Positions 8,829 to 18,807 of a DNA stretch of 64,000 bases are shown piece by piece. How positions within the stretch are numbered: position 1 is the first letter of the stretch; each line of letters starts with the position of its first letter. A program made the translations under genes and the position numbers. Origin of the DNA: Candidatus Defluviibacterium haderslevense (GTDB taxonomy: Bacteria; Bacteroidota; Bacteroidia; Chitinophagales; Saprospiraceae); assembly GCA_016712225.1 (NCBI GenBank), contig JADJRL010000003.1, forward strand, positions 4,415,501-4,479,500, read 5' to 3'. The notes beneath the pieces are model-generated. The model worked only from the letters and a program-made list of their open reading frames with translations, made no database searches and was not told the origin of the DNA.

Positions 8829-9454
8829 TGAACTTATCACTATATGCATTGAAAATATTGCACTATTAAACTGTTAATATAGCAAGTTCTATAATTTCTA
8901 CTTTACATCTAAGTTATAATTAATACTAAAATCAGAACTTCTTGCACAATTCAATAAAATATGATCATTCACAGAGCAAGTTCGCAAATTAAATTAGATG
9001 AAAAATATATAATATTAAGTAGTTATAGAAATTTGGATCGACCTTAAGATGAACGATCCAAATAACATAGAGATGTTATTTGGTGAAGTGAACCTAAATA
9101 ATTGGCGAAGTCCTCGAAGCCAAATATTTAGGCATGGAGGAAGTTACAATGTAATCAAATTGTAAAAATTCAAAACTGTATGACTGAGCGAACTTTGATT
9201 ATTTATCAAAGTAATGAACGACAGTTCATTAAGCGAAGGAACATCGAAAGATGGTGGGTTGGATTTAAAAAAGCTTAGACTTTTCAGGCTAGAATTTTTG
9301 GTTCTTTTTTTTTATGAAAAAAGAACAAAAAGTCATTCCTAGAAACGTAGGATTAAACCTTTAAAGAACGTCAGATCATTTGTATAATTTTTTTATTGTT
9401 AAGTGGCATGCAAAAACAAAGAGTTTTTTGTTTTCTAAACTAGATAAAGCTAAA
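8829..9454. other. Non-coding region with hairpin cluster
   Basis: No convincing coding sequence. The first 200 bases are featureless AT-rich DNA. The rest holds a run of inverted repeats described separately at 9031-9334. It separates the TonB receptor from the convergent leuS. Confidence 0.7.
9031..9334. repeat. Array of short inverted repeats (hairpins)
   Basis: Perfect or near-perfect stems follow one another: ATTTGGATC 9031-9039 with 9055-9063; CCAAATAACAT 9058-9068 with 9073-9083; a 14-base arm 9093-9106 with 9119-9132 (one mismatch); TTACAAT 9144-9150 with 9159-9165; ACTTTGAT 9192-9199 with 9205-9212; AATGAAC 9213-9219 with 9224-9230; GTTCTTTTTT 9301-9310 with 9317-9326, flanked by GACTTTT/AAAAGTC. 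The first two stems share bases and exclude each other. Stems occur on both strands, so direction is unknown. This may be a dispersed repeat or a structured RNA. Confidence 0.6.
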
Positions 9455-12289
9455 TCACAATATTGATCGCTCTCCCGGAACAAAAATTAATTTCTTAATA
9501 TCATGCCCTTCAATCCATTTTTTAATTTCCTCCAATTCCAATACTTGTTGCTTCAACTCATCATCACTAATGGATTTAGATACAGTCCATTCATATCTCT
9601 TTTTTCCATTGACGCTCACAGGGTACATGGCTGTATCTCGAACTAAATAGGCTTCATTTGCAATAGGATATGACGAATGATGAACAGAACTTTGTTCACC
9701 TAACATCGCATTAACTTCTTCCGTAATAAAAGGAGCGAATGGAGCCAATAATTCGTTTAATGTTTTTAATATTTGTCTATTAGAGCAATTCAATCGGCGC
9801 AACTCATTCACACAAATCATAAAGGCACTTACAGAAGTATTAAATGAAACTTGTTCGATATCTGCACTTACCTTTTTAATACAAGTATGTAATACCATCA
9901 ATTCTTCTTTAGTTGGATCTGAGGAATTAGAATGATTATTTTGCATGACCGTTTCTACCAACGAAAAATATTTTTTAATAAATCCGGATACACCTGTAAT
10001 TCCTTTTGTATCCCAAGGTTTTGAATCTTCTAAAGGCCCAAGAAACATTTCATACATTCGAAAAACATCTGCACCATACATGTCAACCACATCATCAGGA
10101 TTGACAACGTTGTGGTATCGTTTAGACATTTTTCCTACTTCACTTTTAGTGCTCAATTTAAAATCGGATGGCAAAACATCTTGGTTACCTTGGAAGGAAG
10201 TATTTTGAAAAATGGCATCTTTATAATCGCTTAACCAAGAACAAAATTTATGTATCCCTTGAACGCTAAGATGTGAATCCGGTGAGCCGTAATTACTAAC
10301 GAAATCGACATGAACCGGAATAAAAGCCAATTGCTCAATTTCAAATTCAGAACACATGTCAGATGATATAAAATGAGGTGGGTGGCTATTTTTAATTAAA
10401 CAAATAGATTCAATAACACCTTGAATCATACCTTGATTGACCAATTTCTTAAACGGTTCTGTTGTTGGAACATAACCGCTATCATATAAAAATTTATGCC
10501 AAAAACGGGAGTACATCAGATGGCCAACAGCATGCTCTGTTCCTCCAATATAGAAGTCGACATCTTGCCAATAATTCAAAGATTCTTTACTTGCAAATGC
10601 TTCTTGATTATGCGGATCCATGTATCTTAAAAAATACCAACTCGATCCAGCATATCCTGGCATGGTGTCTGTTTCACGTATTTTATTTGGACTATAATTC
10701 ACCCATTCTTCACAATCTGCGATAGGAGATTTTCCATTAGTGCCTGGTTTTATGGTTTCAATTTCTGGTAGTGTCAATGGCAATTCAGACTCATCAATAG
10801 TGTGACAAACACCTTCCGAATCAAAATAAACTGGAAATGGCTCTCCCCAATATCGTTGGCGGCTAAAATTAGCATCTCGCATTCGATATTGCAACTTTCG
10901 ATTACCTATTTTTTTGGCTTCAATTAGAAGAATGGCTGCATCAATTGCGTCTGCAACATTCATTTGATTCAAGAAATCAGAATTTATGATTATACCCATT
11001 TTTTCTTCAGGTGAAGCATTTGGAAATTCAGATTGATCTAAAACTGGTAATAATGGCAAGCCAAATTTTAAAGCAAAAGCCTGATCCCTTAAATCATGAC
11101 TTGGGACAGCCATAATAGCTCCAGACCCATAATCGATGAGTACATATTCTGCAATCCAGATTGGAATCCTCTTACCAGAAAAAGGATGAATACAATAAGA
11201 CCCGGAAAAAACACCATTTACTATTTTAGTTTCTGCAAGTCGCTCGAGATCTGTTTTTTTTGTTACAGATAATAGATATTGTTCAACCTCATCAAATTGT
11301 TCTGAAGTGGTAATACGTTTGACCAATTCATGTTCAGGAGCCAGGACAATAAAACTAACACCAAAAATAGTATCAGGTCTTGTTGTAAATACTTCAATGG
11401 AATCATTCAAATGTTCGACTTGGAAATGGACTTGTGCACCAACTGATTTTCCTATCCAATTTCTTTGCATAGCTTTTAATGAATCGGACCATTGCAAATG
11501 ATCTAAATCTGCTAATAATCGCTCAGCATAAGCCGTAATTCTCATAGCCCATTGCATCATAGGCTTCTTCTCAACAGGATGACCACCACGTTCAGAAACA
11601 CCATCTTTGATCTCATCATTTGCAAGTACTGTACCTAATGCTTCACACCAATTCACAAATCCTTTTTTGCGATATACCAATCTAAAATTCATGAGTATAT
11701 CATCCCTCTCCTTATTTGATTTATTTTTCCAATCATTAGCAGTAAATTGAACAGGTTCATTTGTAAATGCGTTCAAAGATTCACTACCCCATTTTTCAAA
11801 ATGTAAAATAAGTTGTTCAATTGGTTTGGCTTTATGATCTATGGTACAATAATAAGATTTAAACAATTGAATAAAAATCCATTGGGTCCATTTATAATAA
11901 TTAGGGTCGCTGGTAATTACTTCTCTAGACCAATCATAATTAATACCAATATTGTTGAGTTGCTTCCGATATCGATCTATGTTTAGTTCTGTTGATAGAC
12001 GAGGATGCATTCCTGTCTGTATAGCATATTGTTCTGCAGGCAATCCAAATGCATCAAAACCCATGGGATGCAACACATTATATCCTTTCATTTTCCAATA
12101 TCGTGCTAAAATATCCGAAGCAATATAACCCAATGGATGCCCTACATGCAGACCAGATCCAGATGGGTATGGAAACATATCTAAAATATAATATTTGGGC
12201 TTTGAATAATCATTATCAACTTTATTGGTGCCATGCTGGATCCAGTATGCCTTCCACCGCTCTTCTACTTCATGATGCTTAAACTCCAT
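9455..12289 (-). CDS. leuS: Leucyl-tRNA synthetase
   Basis: This class I aminoacyl-tRNA synthetase charges tRNA-Leu. The 944 residues show the HIGH-type motif HVGH (48-51) within FPYPSGSGLHVGHPLGY. They also show the CP1 editing domain, with FTTRPDTIFGVSF and GSGAIMAVPSHDLRDQAF, the catalytic-core motif GSSWYFLRYMDPHN, and the KMSKS equivalent KMSKR near residue 718. The C-terminal anticodon-binding and small terminal domain are present, so it is full length. A TAnnTTTG-like box lies about 18 bases upstream (12307-12314, minus strand) without a well-spaced -33 element. It appears monocistronic. Confidence 0.97.
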   Translation of the reverse strand: MEFKHHEVEERWKAYWIQHGTNKVDNDYSKPKYYILDMFPYPSGSGLHVGHPLGYIASDILARYWKMKGYNVLHPMGFDAFGLPAEQYAIQTGMHPRLSTELNIDRYRKQLNNIGINYDWSREVITSDPNYYKWTQWIFIQLFKSYYCTIDHKAKPIEQLILHFEKWGSESLNAFTNEPVQFTANDWKNKSNKERDDILMNFRLVYRKKGFVNWCEALGTVLANDEIKDGVSERGGHPVEKKPMMQWAMRITAYAERLLADLDHLQWSDSLKAMQRNWIGKSVGAQVHFQVEHLNDSIEVFTTRPDTIFGVSFIVLAPEHELVKRITTSEQFDEVEQYLLSVTKKTDLERLAETKIVNGVFSGSYCIHPFSGKRIPIWIAEYVLIDYGSGAIMAVPSHDLRDQAFALKFGLPLLPVLDQSEFPNASPEEKMGIIINSDFLNQMNVADAIDAAILLIEAKKIGNRKLQYRMRDANFSRQRYWGEPFPVYFDSEGVCHTIDESELPLTLPEIETIKPGTNGKSPIADCEEWVNYSPNKIRETDTMPGYAGSSWYFLRYMDPHNQEAFASKESLNYWQDVDFYIGGTEHAVGHLMYSRFWHKFLYDSGYVPTTEPFKKLVNQGMIQGVIESICLIKNSHPPHFISSDMCSEFEIEQLAFIPVHVDFVSNYGSPDSHLSVQGIHKFCSWLSDYKDAIFQNTSFQGNQDVLPSDFKLSTKSEVGKMSKRYHNVVNPDDVVDMYGADVFRMYEMFLGPLEDSKPWDTKGITGVSGFIKKYFSLVETVMQNNHSNSSDPTKEELMVLHTCIKKVSADIEQVSFNTSVSAFMICVNELRRLNCSNRQILKTLNELLAPFAPFITEEVNAMLGEQSSVHHSSYPIANEAYLVRDTAMYPVSVNGKKRYEWTVSKSISDDELKQQVLELEEIKKWIEGHDIKKLIFVPGERSIL

Positions 12290-12904
12290 CTTCCCTAATT
12301 TTTTTGCAAATTTAAGAAAAAAAAATCAAATGACATTTATGAACACGAGTTGCTTGGTAACTTGGCTTTAGCCAACAAAAAAAGATACCAACAAAAGCCA
12401 AAAGAACCAATGCATAAAATTTAGTGCGATATAATATCCAAACTACTTTTAAAGCATTAAAAATGGTTTTCTCATATAATCTTCCATGTCTAAAATTCAA
12501 AAAAATAAATTACTTAAAAGAAATAAATTTAATTAATAAATCATCCTATTTTAAGTTTTGAAAACTATTATCTCTAAATAACATAGATGATTAAAATTTT
12601 ACCTGAAACATTTAAAAAAAATTATATCAGATTTCAATTAATTCAAATCATTTTAATTAATAAAATCATTATTTTAATACAATAAATACAAGTTTAATAC
12701 TTCACATTCAAAATGATGAAATTCAATATCCTGAATCAAGAATATTACTTTTGATGAATACTCTCGAAACACTTTATTTATTAAATCAAATCATAAAGAA
12801 TTTTATCTTTTTTGAAAATTTAATAAAGAATGCTTACTTTTGCCGCACGTTAGGCATTTTTATTAACTCATTTAGTGAAAAAGCCTCGAAAAATAAAAGA
12901 ATTT
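12290..12904. other. AT-rich intergenic region upstream of leuS and tRNA-Arg
   Basis: About 600 bases with very high A+T and no convincing gene. A 62-codon frame at 12312-12500 (minus strand) lacks any recognisable feature. The right end carries the promoter of the tRNA gene. Confidence 0.6.
12811..12842 (+). promoter_or_regulatory. Promoter of tRNA-Arg
   Basis: TTTG (12811-12814) and TACTTTTG (12835-12842) are separated by 20 bases, a full match to the Bacteroidota TTTG-N19-21-TAnnTTTG consensus. It lies about 60 bases before the mature tRNA. Confidence 0.7.
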
Positions 12905-12977
12905 GGTCGGGTAGTTCAACGGATTAGAATATCAGATTTCGGCTCTGATGGTGAGGGTTCGATTCCTTCCCCGATCA
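12905..12977 (+). tRNA. tRNA-Arg (anticodon TCG)
   Basis: The cloverleaf can be drawn in full. The acceptor GGTCGGG (12905-12911) pairs with CCCGATC (12970-12976) through one G-T wobble. The D stem is GTTC/GAAT. The anticodon stem TCAGA/TCTGA encloses TTTCGGC, giving anticodon TCG. The T stem GAGGG/CCTTC encloses TTCGATT. The discriminator base is A, and no CCA is encoded, so it is added after transcription. TCG reads CGA and, with wobble, other CGN codons. Confidence 0.93.
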
Positions 12978-13241
12978 CTTTGACCTGATTAAATTATTGA
13001 TTTTCAGTATTTTAAATTAAATTGTCACTTCATTTTTCACTCTTTATTGTTTATATTTTTAGTTTAGATTAAAATATTTTTGATTTTTGTTGCATCAAGT
13101 CCCGCGGCATTAAAGGCCTAACTTTTATATTATTATGATTGAACTAAAACAGTTTATAAAAGCGTTTGTATTCTGTGAAATTATAAAGTTAAATACTCAT
13201 AAATAAATGGTATCTTAGCTGTACATTTTTCAAAGCCTAAT

Positions 13242-14771
13242 ATGAAAACAAGTATTCAACTATTTGCAACAATATTGATACTTACCTGTCATTATGCCTT
13301 TCCATTTACTTTAATAGCTCAGGATGGTTCATTGGATTCTACTTTTGGTGTAAATGGGGTTGTTTATACATATATTAATACAGAATTTGCTGGTTCATCA
13401 ATTGTTAAACAAAACGACGGTAAATTTGTAGTGGCAGGAAATAATCAGTTTACTAGTGGATTTGTACTTTTGCGATACAATGCAAATGGCACCATAGATA
13501 GTACTTTTGGAAAGGATGGTAGAATATGGCATTCCCATGGATCTTCAAATTCTCTAGCAATTCAAAAGGATGGTAAAATTATATCAGTTGGTACTGACAT
13601 TAATGATTTTGCAGAAGCACATATTATTATTTTCAGGTATGACACAAATGGAATTCAGGATCCGACCTTTGGTATAAATGGGAAAGTAATTACTTCTATT
13701 AATGGGGACAATTTATATGGACAATCTTTAGGAATACAAAATGATGGTAAAATAGTAATAACCGGTTTACTTTCAAATAATCCCTATCATTTTATTGGAT
13801 TAGTACGATATAAAACGAATGGCAGCCTCGATAGTACTTTTGGAAAGGATGGAATTGTTTTATTCAATATGGAATTTGCATTTACTACTTCTTTAACTAT
13901 TCAAGATGATAATAAAATTTTAGTGGCAGGAACTACCTTTGGTTTACATTCTGATTTTACATTAATTCGTCTCAATACTAATGGTGCATTAGACAAGAGT
14001 TTTGGGATTAATGGAATAGTTATTACATCTATCGGAAATGATAGAGATGGTACAGAGTCAGTAGTTTATTTAAACGATGGTAAAATTTTGGTAGCAGGCT
14101 GTACTATTTCTCCTGATACATATAATGATTTTGCTTTAGTCCGGTATAATTCAAATGGAAACTTAGATAGCACATTTGGCATCAATGGAAAGGTATATAC
14201 AGACCTAAGTATGAGTAATGATAATGCATACTCAATGACAATATTAAGTGACGATAAAATTATTTTGTCAGGTAATAGTTACAATTCCACTTATGGAATA
14301 AGTTTTATTTCCTTACTACGTTACAATAAAGATGGAAGCCTAGATAGTACATTTGATAATGACGGCATTCTTCTTTCAACATTAGTATCAAATGGAAAAT
14401 TTTTGACTATTAAACAAAATGATGAGAAAATTGTTGGTCTTGGAACAAGCTCACAGGGGAATATAGTTTTAGCAAGATTTAAAAACAGTATCACTTTTGT
14501 ATTAAGTACTAAAGCAGTAAAACATTCAGAAATAAAAATTTACCCAAATCCTCTTTCTACAATTACAACTATTCATTCAGACGAAATATTAATCGACGCT
14601 TCCTTAAGCATAAACAATATTTATGGGCAAGAAGTAAAGGAAATAAATCATATTTCTGGACATACATTTACTTTTCATAGAGATAATTTACAAACTGGAT
14701 TGTATTTTATTCTCCTAAAACAAGACAATAAAATTATTTCCACAAACAACAAACTTGTTATAATTGATTAA
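13242..14771 (+). CDS. Delta-60 repeat protein with T9SS sorting domain
   Basis: The 509-residue exported protein has an N-terminal signal peptide (to about residue 27) and then seven delta-60 repeats of about 55-60 residues. Each is marked by NGxLDSTFGxNG and an IQxDGKIxxxG strand, consistent with a beta-propeller-like fold. The C-terminal 80 residues form a T9SS type A sorting domain beginning at IKIYPNPLSTITTIHSDE. The repeats are typically found in secreted bacterial proteins of unknown function. It is followed by another T9SS cargo gene on the same strand, 226 bp away. Confidence 0.88.
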   Translation: MKTSIQLFATILILTCHYAFPFTLIAQDGSLDSTFGVNGVVYTYINTEFAGSSIVKQNDGKFVVAGNNQFTSGFVLLRYNANGTIDSTFGKDGRIWHSHGSSNSLAIQKDGKIISVGTDINDFAEAHIIIFRYDTNGIQDPTFGINGKVITSINGDNLYGQSLGIQNDGKIVITGLLSNNPYHFIGLVRYKTNGSLDSTFGKDGIVLFNMEFAFTTSLTIQDDNKILVAGTTFGLHSDFTLIRLNTNGALDKSFGINGIVITSIGNDRDGTESVVYLNDGKILVAGCTISPDTYNDFALVRYNSNGNLDSTFGINGKVYTDLSMSNDNAYSMTILSDDKIILSGNSYNSTYGISFISLLRYNKDGSLDSTFDNDGILLSTLVSNGKFLTIKQNDEKIVGLGTSSQGNIVLARFKNSITFVLSTKAVKHSEIKIYPNPLSTITTIHSDEILIDASLSINNIYGQEVKEINHISGHTFTFHRDNLQTGLYFILLKQDNKIISTNNKLVIID

Positions 14772-15021
14772 ACTTTAGTTAAAAGTTGTTTCATAATTTT
14801 TTTTCTTACTATTTTATTGTTTTATGGTTACATTAACTTTAAGGACCAATAAATTTCATCAATATAACAACTTTAAAATACACTATACTTTGCATCCTTT
14901 TAAGTAATGATAAAACAAAATCAATAGTATTTTCAAACTTTTAGTAAGTATTCATTACCTTAGTTTAAAATTAATCTGAGGTGCGCCTAATTAAAAAATG
15001 CATACAAATATTGAACCTGAT

Positions 15022-16713
15022 ATGACAAAAATAGTATACCTGCTTATTACTACTTCAATGTGCCTAACACCGCTCCTAGCTTCAAGCTTTTATGTTTCAT
15101 CAAATGCAAAAATAACTGGAACCGGTAGCTTCAGTAATCCTTGGACTTTCCAGACTGCTTTAAATCATCCATCAGCATTACATCCAGGAGATACGGTTTG
15201 GCTTAAAGGAGGCATTTATACAAATACCTATGATGCGCAAACATCTTTTAACTGTAAAACAAATGGCACTGCAAATGCACCCATTATTTTTAGAAATTAC
15301 AATAATGAACGTGTAACCATCGATGGCCAATTATTATATAGCCTTTACGTGGGCCTTGGAAATAGTAGCTATACTTGGTTTTGGGGATTAGAAATAACCA
15401 ATACAGCTTCGACTGACCGAAACCATGACATCCCCGGTGGAATAACATGCACTGCTGAAAATATTAAATTCATTAACATGATAATCCATGATACAGGTAC
15501 TGGCATAGATTGTTGGAAGACTGCAAAAAATAGTGAGACGTATGGTTGCATTATTTATCATATTGGAAACAATCTGCTCAACGGCACAAACTTAGAGGGC
15601 CATGGACATGGTATGTATTTACAAAATGATACTTTCGGCACCAAATTAATCCACAACAATATTATCTTTAATACTTACGGCTATGGAATAAAAGTTTGGC
15701 AAACAACCACAACTGCAGCTTTAGGTAATTTTGATATACAAAGAAACATCGTATTTAATAGTGGAGCTGCTTCTGAAAATTTAGGTGGCGTTGGCAATAA
15801 TTCAAGAACACATAATTTTTTTGTAGTAGCAAATGGTGAAAACAACCCAGTAAGAAACACAGTAATCAAGCACAATTACACCTATGCTGACCAAACCATG
15901 CCCCGACCATCGGTTAATGCTTTTGGCCTCAATTATGGTGTATTAAACATGACATTGGATAGTAATGTCTTAATGTGTCAAACCCGACTAGGGCACAACA
16001 ATACACCCATTTTTGATGCTTCAGTAAAAGGCAATCAAATTATCGGAGGCATACCACCAGTTTATGGCATATATCTATGGGGATTTACACAAGCAGATTA
16101 TCCTCAAAATAATTTTATTCCCATTGTACCAACTTCAGGATTAAGCTATTTTGTTTTACCAAATAAATATGAATCCGATCGATCACATATTGTCATTTAT
16201 AATTGGGATAACTCTAATTCAGTAACCGTAAACATTACTAACACAGGTCTTCAAAATGGGGACCAATACGAACTTATAAATACTTTAGATTATTATAACG
16301 ACGTAATTACAAAAACATATGATGGAAGTGGAACTATTACTATTCCAATGATTGGCCATACAGCTGTTCAAGCAATTGGCTCAAAACAAAAACCAATTAT
16401 TTCATTTCCAACTTTTGGCGCTTTCCTATTACGAAAATCTGGACACATTCCTACAAATACAAATAAAAATTCAGCAACTAAAATAATTTCAATCTTACCA
16501 AATCCTTCACATGGAAAATTCACAATAAGTAATATCAAAAATATTCATGAAATTTTTTTCTTCAATGTATTGGGAGAACTTAAATACAAGATCATTAATC
16601 CTACTTATCAAACATCCATAAATATTGATCTTACATTTCTATCTAAAGGGATCTATTTTTTACAGACTAAAAATGGAAATGATTTGCATATTGACAAAGT
16701 AATCATAGAATAA
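15022..16713 (+). CDS. Secreted right-handed beta-helix protein with T9SS sorting domain
   Basis: The protein starts with a signal peptide when begun at the ATG at 15022 (TKIVYLLITTSMCLTPLLAS). An in-frame ATG at 14998 would add eight polar residues and is the alternative. The segment FYVSSNAKITGTGSFSNPW followed by HPGDTVWLKGGIYT is the usual opening of pectate-lyase-like parallel beta-helices. The following region has repeated short strands with Asn-rich turns. A later linker leads to a T9SS type A domain starting at ISILPNPSHGKF. A polysaccharide lyase or adhesin role is possible, but I see no assignable catalytic residues. Confidence 0.82.
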   Translation: MTKIVYLLITTSMCLTPLLASSFYVSSNAKITGTGSFSNPWTFQTALNHPSALHPGDTVWLKGGIYTNTYDAQTSFNCKTNGTANAPIIFRNYNNERVTIDGQLLYSLYVGLGNSSYTWFWGLEITNTASTDRNHDIPGGITCTAENIKFINMIIHDTGTGIDCWKTAKNSETYGCIIYHIGNNLLNGTNLEGHGHGMYLQNDTFGTKLIHNNIIFNTYGYGIKVWQTTTTAALGNFDIQRNIVFNSGAASENLGGVGNNSRTHNFFVVANGENNPVRNTVIKHNYTYADQTMPRPSVNAFGLNYGVLNMTLDSNVLMCQTRLGHNNTPIFDASVKGNQIIGGIPPVYGIYLWGFTQADYPQNNFIPIVPTSGLSYFVLPNKYESDRSHIVIYNWDNSNSVTVNITNTGLQNGDQYELINTLDYYNDVITKTYDGSGTITIPMIGHTAVQAIGSKQKPIISFPTFGAFLLRKSGHIPTNTNKNSATKIISILPNPSHGKFTISNIKNIHEIFFFNVLGELKYKIINPTYQTSINIDLTFLSKGIYFLQTKNGNDLHIDKVIIE

Positions 16714-16722
16714 ATTTTTACA

Positions 16723-16738
16723 AATGGAATCTTCCATT
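16723..16738. terminator. Possible bidirectional terminator
   Basis: AATGGAA (16723-16729) is an exact inverted repeat of TTCCATT (16732-16738), sitting in the 27-base gap between two convergent genes. The stem is short and its two-base loop is tight, so this is a weak call. Confidence 0.3.
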
Positions 16739-16740
16739 AT

Positions 16741-18069
16741 TTAACCGAGTGTAATTTTATTAAACCGCGCTATAAGTAAAAATGCCATAACCGTAAGGCA
16801 TACAATAAATCCCGTCCAAACACCATATACCTCCCACTTCAAAGTATTTGCCAAAAAGTAACCCAATGGAATCCCTATGCCCCAATAAGCTAGTGTGGTA
16901 TATAAAGTAGGTAGCTTAACATCTTGCATTCCACGTAATATTCCAATACCAACAGCTTGTAATGCATCAGAAATTTGGAATGCAGCTGCAAATAATAATA
17001 ACTGACCAGCAATCCATATGACTTCATGCTCTTTTGTAAAAGCTTGAGGGATTACATTTCGAAATAAAACAAATAGAATCCCTACAAATATTGCATAATA
17101 AAAAGCCAATAACAATGCATTAAAACCAAATTTCCTTGCCGATGATATATCACCACTCCCCATTGCCTGTCCAACTTTTATACTACCAGCCGTTGACAAT
17201 CCCATAGAAATCATAAATGCAGCTGCAGCAATAGAAATTGCAATATGATGTGCGGCTTGCTGAATAGCACCAAACCAACCTACAATAATTGCTAAAATAA
17301 CAAATGCTCCAATCTCACTCGTATATTGCCAACTACTCGGCAAAGAAATTTTTAAAAATTTTTTTATCAACATAATTGATAATTTACAATTAAAAATATC
17401 ATAAGATTTAAATGGAACAAATTGATAAAAATGTACCAGTAATACGATTACCATGATTAAACGTGTAATAAAAGTCGCAATACCACTTCCCTCCAAGCCC
17501 ATTGCCGGAAATCCCCAGTGCCCAAATACCAAAATATAATTTAAAAATGTATTTAAAAAAATGGAACCCAGTGAAACGATCATTGGAAACCTATTTTGTT
17601 CAAGTCCATCATAAAATTGTTTAACTGAAAGATAGATAATCATAGGTAGTATAGACCAGGTCATCCAATTCAAAAAGGGCTTACCTAAACTAGCAACTTC
17701 AGGATCTTGCCTTAATCCATATATAATATTTCCAAAAATAAGAATTCCAAATATTATACAAACACTTATAACAATCACAGAAAAAACAGCATTATTTAAA
17801 AATCGACCACTAGCACTGTGATTCATATTTCCCCTATATTCGGCAATAATTGGAGAAATAGCCGTTGTCAATCCAATGCAAGCTACAAATGGAATGCCTA
17901 ATATATTATTCACTAAGGAAGATGCAGCAAGTTCCTTATAACCCAATTGACCAACCATTAACGCATCAATGATATTAAGCATCATCTGAGACAAATTACC
18001 AAAAATAATAGGCAATGCCAATATCAATAATTGAGTTTGATCCTTATTTAAAAAGTAGCTATTCCGCAT
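16741..18069 (-). CDS. MATE family efflux transporter
   Basis: This is a 442-residue inner-membrane protein with about twelve hydrophobic helices arranged as two repeats. It begins RNSYFLNKDQTQLLILALPI and contains MMLNIIDALMVGQLGYKELA, the usual MATE first-helix signature. The family exports cationic drugs and metabolites in exchange for Na+ or H+; the substrate is unknown. The frame is open to a TTG at 18087, but the ATG at 18069 fits the family start better. It is convergent with the beta-helix protein gene. Confidence 0.9.
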   Translation of the reverse strand: MRNSYFLNKDQTQLLILALPIIFGNLSQMMLNIIDALMVGQLGYKELAASSLVNNILGIPFVACIGLTTAISPIIAEYRGNMNHSASGRFLNNAVFSVIVISVCIIFGILIFGNIIYGLRQDPEVASLGKPFLNWMTWSILPMIIYLSVKQFYDGLEQNRFPMIVSLGSIFLNTFLNYILVFGHWGFPAMGLEGSGIATFITRLIMVIVLLVHFYQFVPFKSYDIFNCKLSIMLIKKFLKISLPSSWQYTSEIGAFVILAIIVGWFGAIQQAAHHIAISIAAAAFMISMGLSTAGSIKVGQAMGSGDISSARKFGFNALLLAFYYAIFVGILFVLFRNVIPQAFTKEHEVIWIAGQLLLFAAAFQISDALQAVGIGILRGMQDVKLPTLYTTLAYWGIGIPLGYFLANTLKWEVYGVWTGFIVCLTVMAFLLIARFNKITLG

Positions 18070-18807
18070 AAGTTCGCAAAAATACAAGAATGCAATGAAT
18101 ATATTAAATATATCTGAAATTTGTAATCAATTCACCACCTATATTATATATATTCATTTAAAAATATCCTTCATATAACAGTGAATCATTATTGAATTCT
18201 TAAGAATTGGCACAGTTTTTACTCTATCTATTAGCGGAGAAATAATCTATCATTGCTTCTGTTACAAAGAATAAAATCTCCACTTTACAAATTGACGTAA
18301 ATCTACCTAGCTATAGGTACATCTTTCATTACGTACATATTTAATATATTACTTTTTCATATTAAAAAACTTTTAGGGGTGTATATGTATTATCATTTGT
18401 CACCGCCTTACTTAAGCATTACCAATATAAATATGTAAATTATATTTTGGTTATTCTTGACACATGTATGCATATTGCAGCGTAACAGAAGCAATTGCAC
18501 ATGTTTGTTTGATGATTCACTATTCGTATTCATCATTCGTTCCCAGCACTTACTTCTACTATTAATGGAAAGCAATTTTGAAATGAACTTCAAAAGGTTC
18601 ATCTATTCATTGCTTTAAAGAATGACCAAAGAAACAAGGTCTAATTAACCTTGGATACGTGCAGACTTCATGCAATAACTAAATTTAACTCAACTCACAA
18701 AACTCATTTTCCTGAAACTGATAATCCAATTATCACGGAGGGAAAGTGATTTTTTTTATTTCGAAATTTTGTGTTGTTAAATTTTTTTATAAATTAAATC
18801 TTATTGT
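18070..18807. other. Intergenic region between divergent genes
   Basis: About 740 AT-rich bases without a credible gene; a 64-codon minus-strand frame at 18408-18602 has no feature to support it. A weak hairpin ATCAC/GTGAT (18732-18750) followed by eight T lies in the leader region of the next gene. Confidence 0.5.

Noticed and set aside
12312..12500. 62-codon minus-strand open frame upstream of leuS
   Set aside because: No recognisable domain and a very AT-rich setting. The hydrophobic stretch could arise by chance from composition.
12905..12977. tRNA-Glu reading (anticodon TTC)
   Set aside because: With the five-base anticodon stem TCAGA/TCTGA fixed, the loop TTTCGGC places TCG, not TTC, at positions 34-36.
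18408..18602. 64-codon minus-strand open frame between the MATE gene and the giant T9SS gene
   Set aside because: No family resemblance, no promoter and a low-complexity setting.
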